DNA from: an uncultured Lachnospiraceae bacterium
Lineage (GTDB): Bacteria > Bacillota > Clostridia > Lachnospirales > Lachnospiraceae
Reading direction: 5' to 3'
Length of the DNA stretch: 5,439 nucleotides
Assembly: GCA_948665105.1 (NCBI GenBank)
Contig: CAPNGW010000184.1
Location: 1 to 5,439, forward strand
This document shows, piece by piece, positions 4,988 to 5,439 of this stretch. The notes beneath the pieces are model-generated. The model saw nothing but the letters and a program-made list of their open reading frames with translations, was not told where the DNA came from and made no database searches. Positions within the stretch are counted from its first letter, which is position 1. Every line of letters begins with the position of its first letter. The position numbers and the translations under genes were made by a program.

Positions 4988-5439
4988 CTATTCCACCCGG
5001 AAGCCATAATAAGCGTTCCCGCTCTCATACACCACATAAATTTCATAGATGCCTTTGGCAAGCTCATCCTCCAGTAAAATGGTATCACCCTCCATGGGCA
5101 CCGGGTCCGCCACGCCGCAGGTGGCATCTTCTATCCAATAATTCAACGTATATTCCTTCATCCCGGAAGAAAATTGCAGCTTGATGGTGCCGTCCGTTTT
5201 GGCCATATCGATGGTCGCTATCTCCTTCCACTCTCTGGGTGAAGTTGAATCCGCAATCACAGACCTGTCCGTGCCGTCGTCCAAATGAACCGTCCACTGA
5301 TATCCTCCCCGAGTGGCATAGGTACAGCTAGCCATTTCCCCGTAAGTTGTTTCCAGTCCCAGGGCAGGCGGCTCCTCTAAAGGCTCCGCCTCCGCCGATG
5401 GCTCTGTTGCGATATCCGGCTGGCTCATCTCACCATTCT
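4988..5439 (-). CDS. Probable exported protein of unknown function, C-terminal part
   Basis: The frame is open through the right edge of the window (codons AAT GGT GAG precede the ATG at 5428), so the true start, and any signal peptide or lipobox, is probably outside. Counting from that ATG, residues 1-24 form a Pro/Glu/Ala-rich linker. They are followed by a compact beta-rich domain: TYGEMASCTYATRGGYQW (28-45), a DDGT..SVIADS stretch (50-61), LQFSSGMKEYTLNYW (84-98), and a closing KGIYEIYVVYESGNAYYGFRVE run (125-146). This pattern (a Trp-centred strand, then DGT and ADS, ending in a strand with AYY.F) recalls small secreted or membrane-anchored proteins, and the extracytoplasmic tails of some BlaR1/M56-like membrane sensors, in Lachnospiraceae. 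That link is from memory. Two cysteines (35 and 104) could form a disulfide. It ends in TAG and no terminator follows before the ABC-F promoter. The biochemical role is unknown. Confidence 0.72.
   Translation of the reverse strand, partial: NGEMSQPDIATEPSAEAEPLEEPPALGLETTYGEMASCTYATRGGYQWTVHLDDGTDRSVIADSTSPREWKEIATIDMAKTDGTIKLQFSSGMKEYTLNYWIEDATCGVADPVPMEGDTILLEDELAKGIYEIYVVYESGNAYYGFRVE

Noticed and set aside
4927..5297. Other minus-strand frames overlapping the exported-protein gene
   Set aside because: They are alternative frames of the same stretch; only the 4988-5439 frame gives a protein-like beta-strand pattern and remains open to the edge.
1..5439. tRNA, rRNA, CRISPR array or riboswitch
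   Set aside because: No cloverleaf, rRNA motif, regular spaced repeat array or known riboswitch core was found on either strand by reading.

Overview
The window looks like chromosomal DNA from a gut-type Clostridia, most likely Lachnospiraceae. This rests on the style of its proteins (an Rpn-family nuclease with an EHQ motif, an ABC-F ATPase, a Clostridia-style LacZ tail and a secreted protein of a family I associate with these bacteria), on strong AGGAGG-type ribosome binding sites, and on moderate GC. No species can be named from sequence reading alone.

Layout, left to right. Positions 2-898 (+) hold the C-terminal third of a LacZ-type glycoside hydrolase family 2 beta-galactosidase, cut by the left edge. 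Every other gene is on the minus strand. A hairpin at 913-942 lies between the converging lacZ and rpn genes and can serve both. Positions 967-1941 (-) encode an Rpn-family PD-(D/E)XK nuclease with an in-frame 36-bp tandem repeat near its 3' end, a plausible internal translation start, and a leader hairpin whose arm is complementary to the Shine-Dalgarno sequence. A clear minus-strand terminator (2061-2110) separates it from the next unit. Positions 2194-3263 (-) hold a visibly AT-richer two-gene cassette: an ImmA/IrrE-type zinc metallopeptidase followed 8 bp later by an unrecognised protein with two membrane helices. Positions 3315-4862 (-) encode a complete ABC-F ATPase with a good sigma-A-type promoter at 4942-4970. 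At the right edge (4988-5439, -) lies the C-terminal part of a probably exported protein of unknown function.

How the genes work together. The ImmA-like protease and the two-helix membrane protein are almost certainly co-translated and are the best candidate for an undescribed small system: a cytosolic sensor or protease with a membrane effector or target, and no XRE repressor in the window. The Rpn gene next to it has its own terminator-bounded unit. The ABC-F gene has its own promoter and may read through into the protease gene, because no strong terminator lies between them. LacZ and the exported protein look like ordinary flanking genes. An Rpn nuclease beside a protease/membrane-protein pair could be a small accessory or defence-like patch, but that is inference from adjacency and base composition only.
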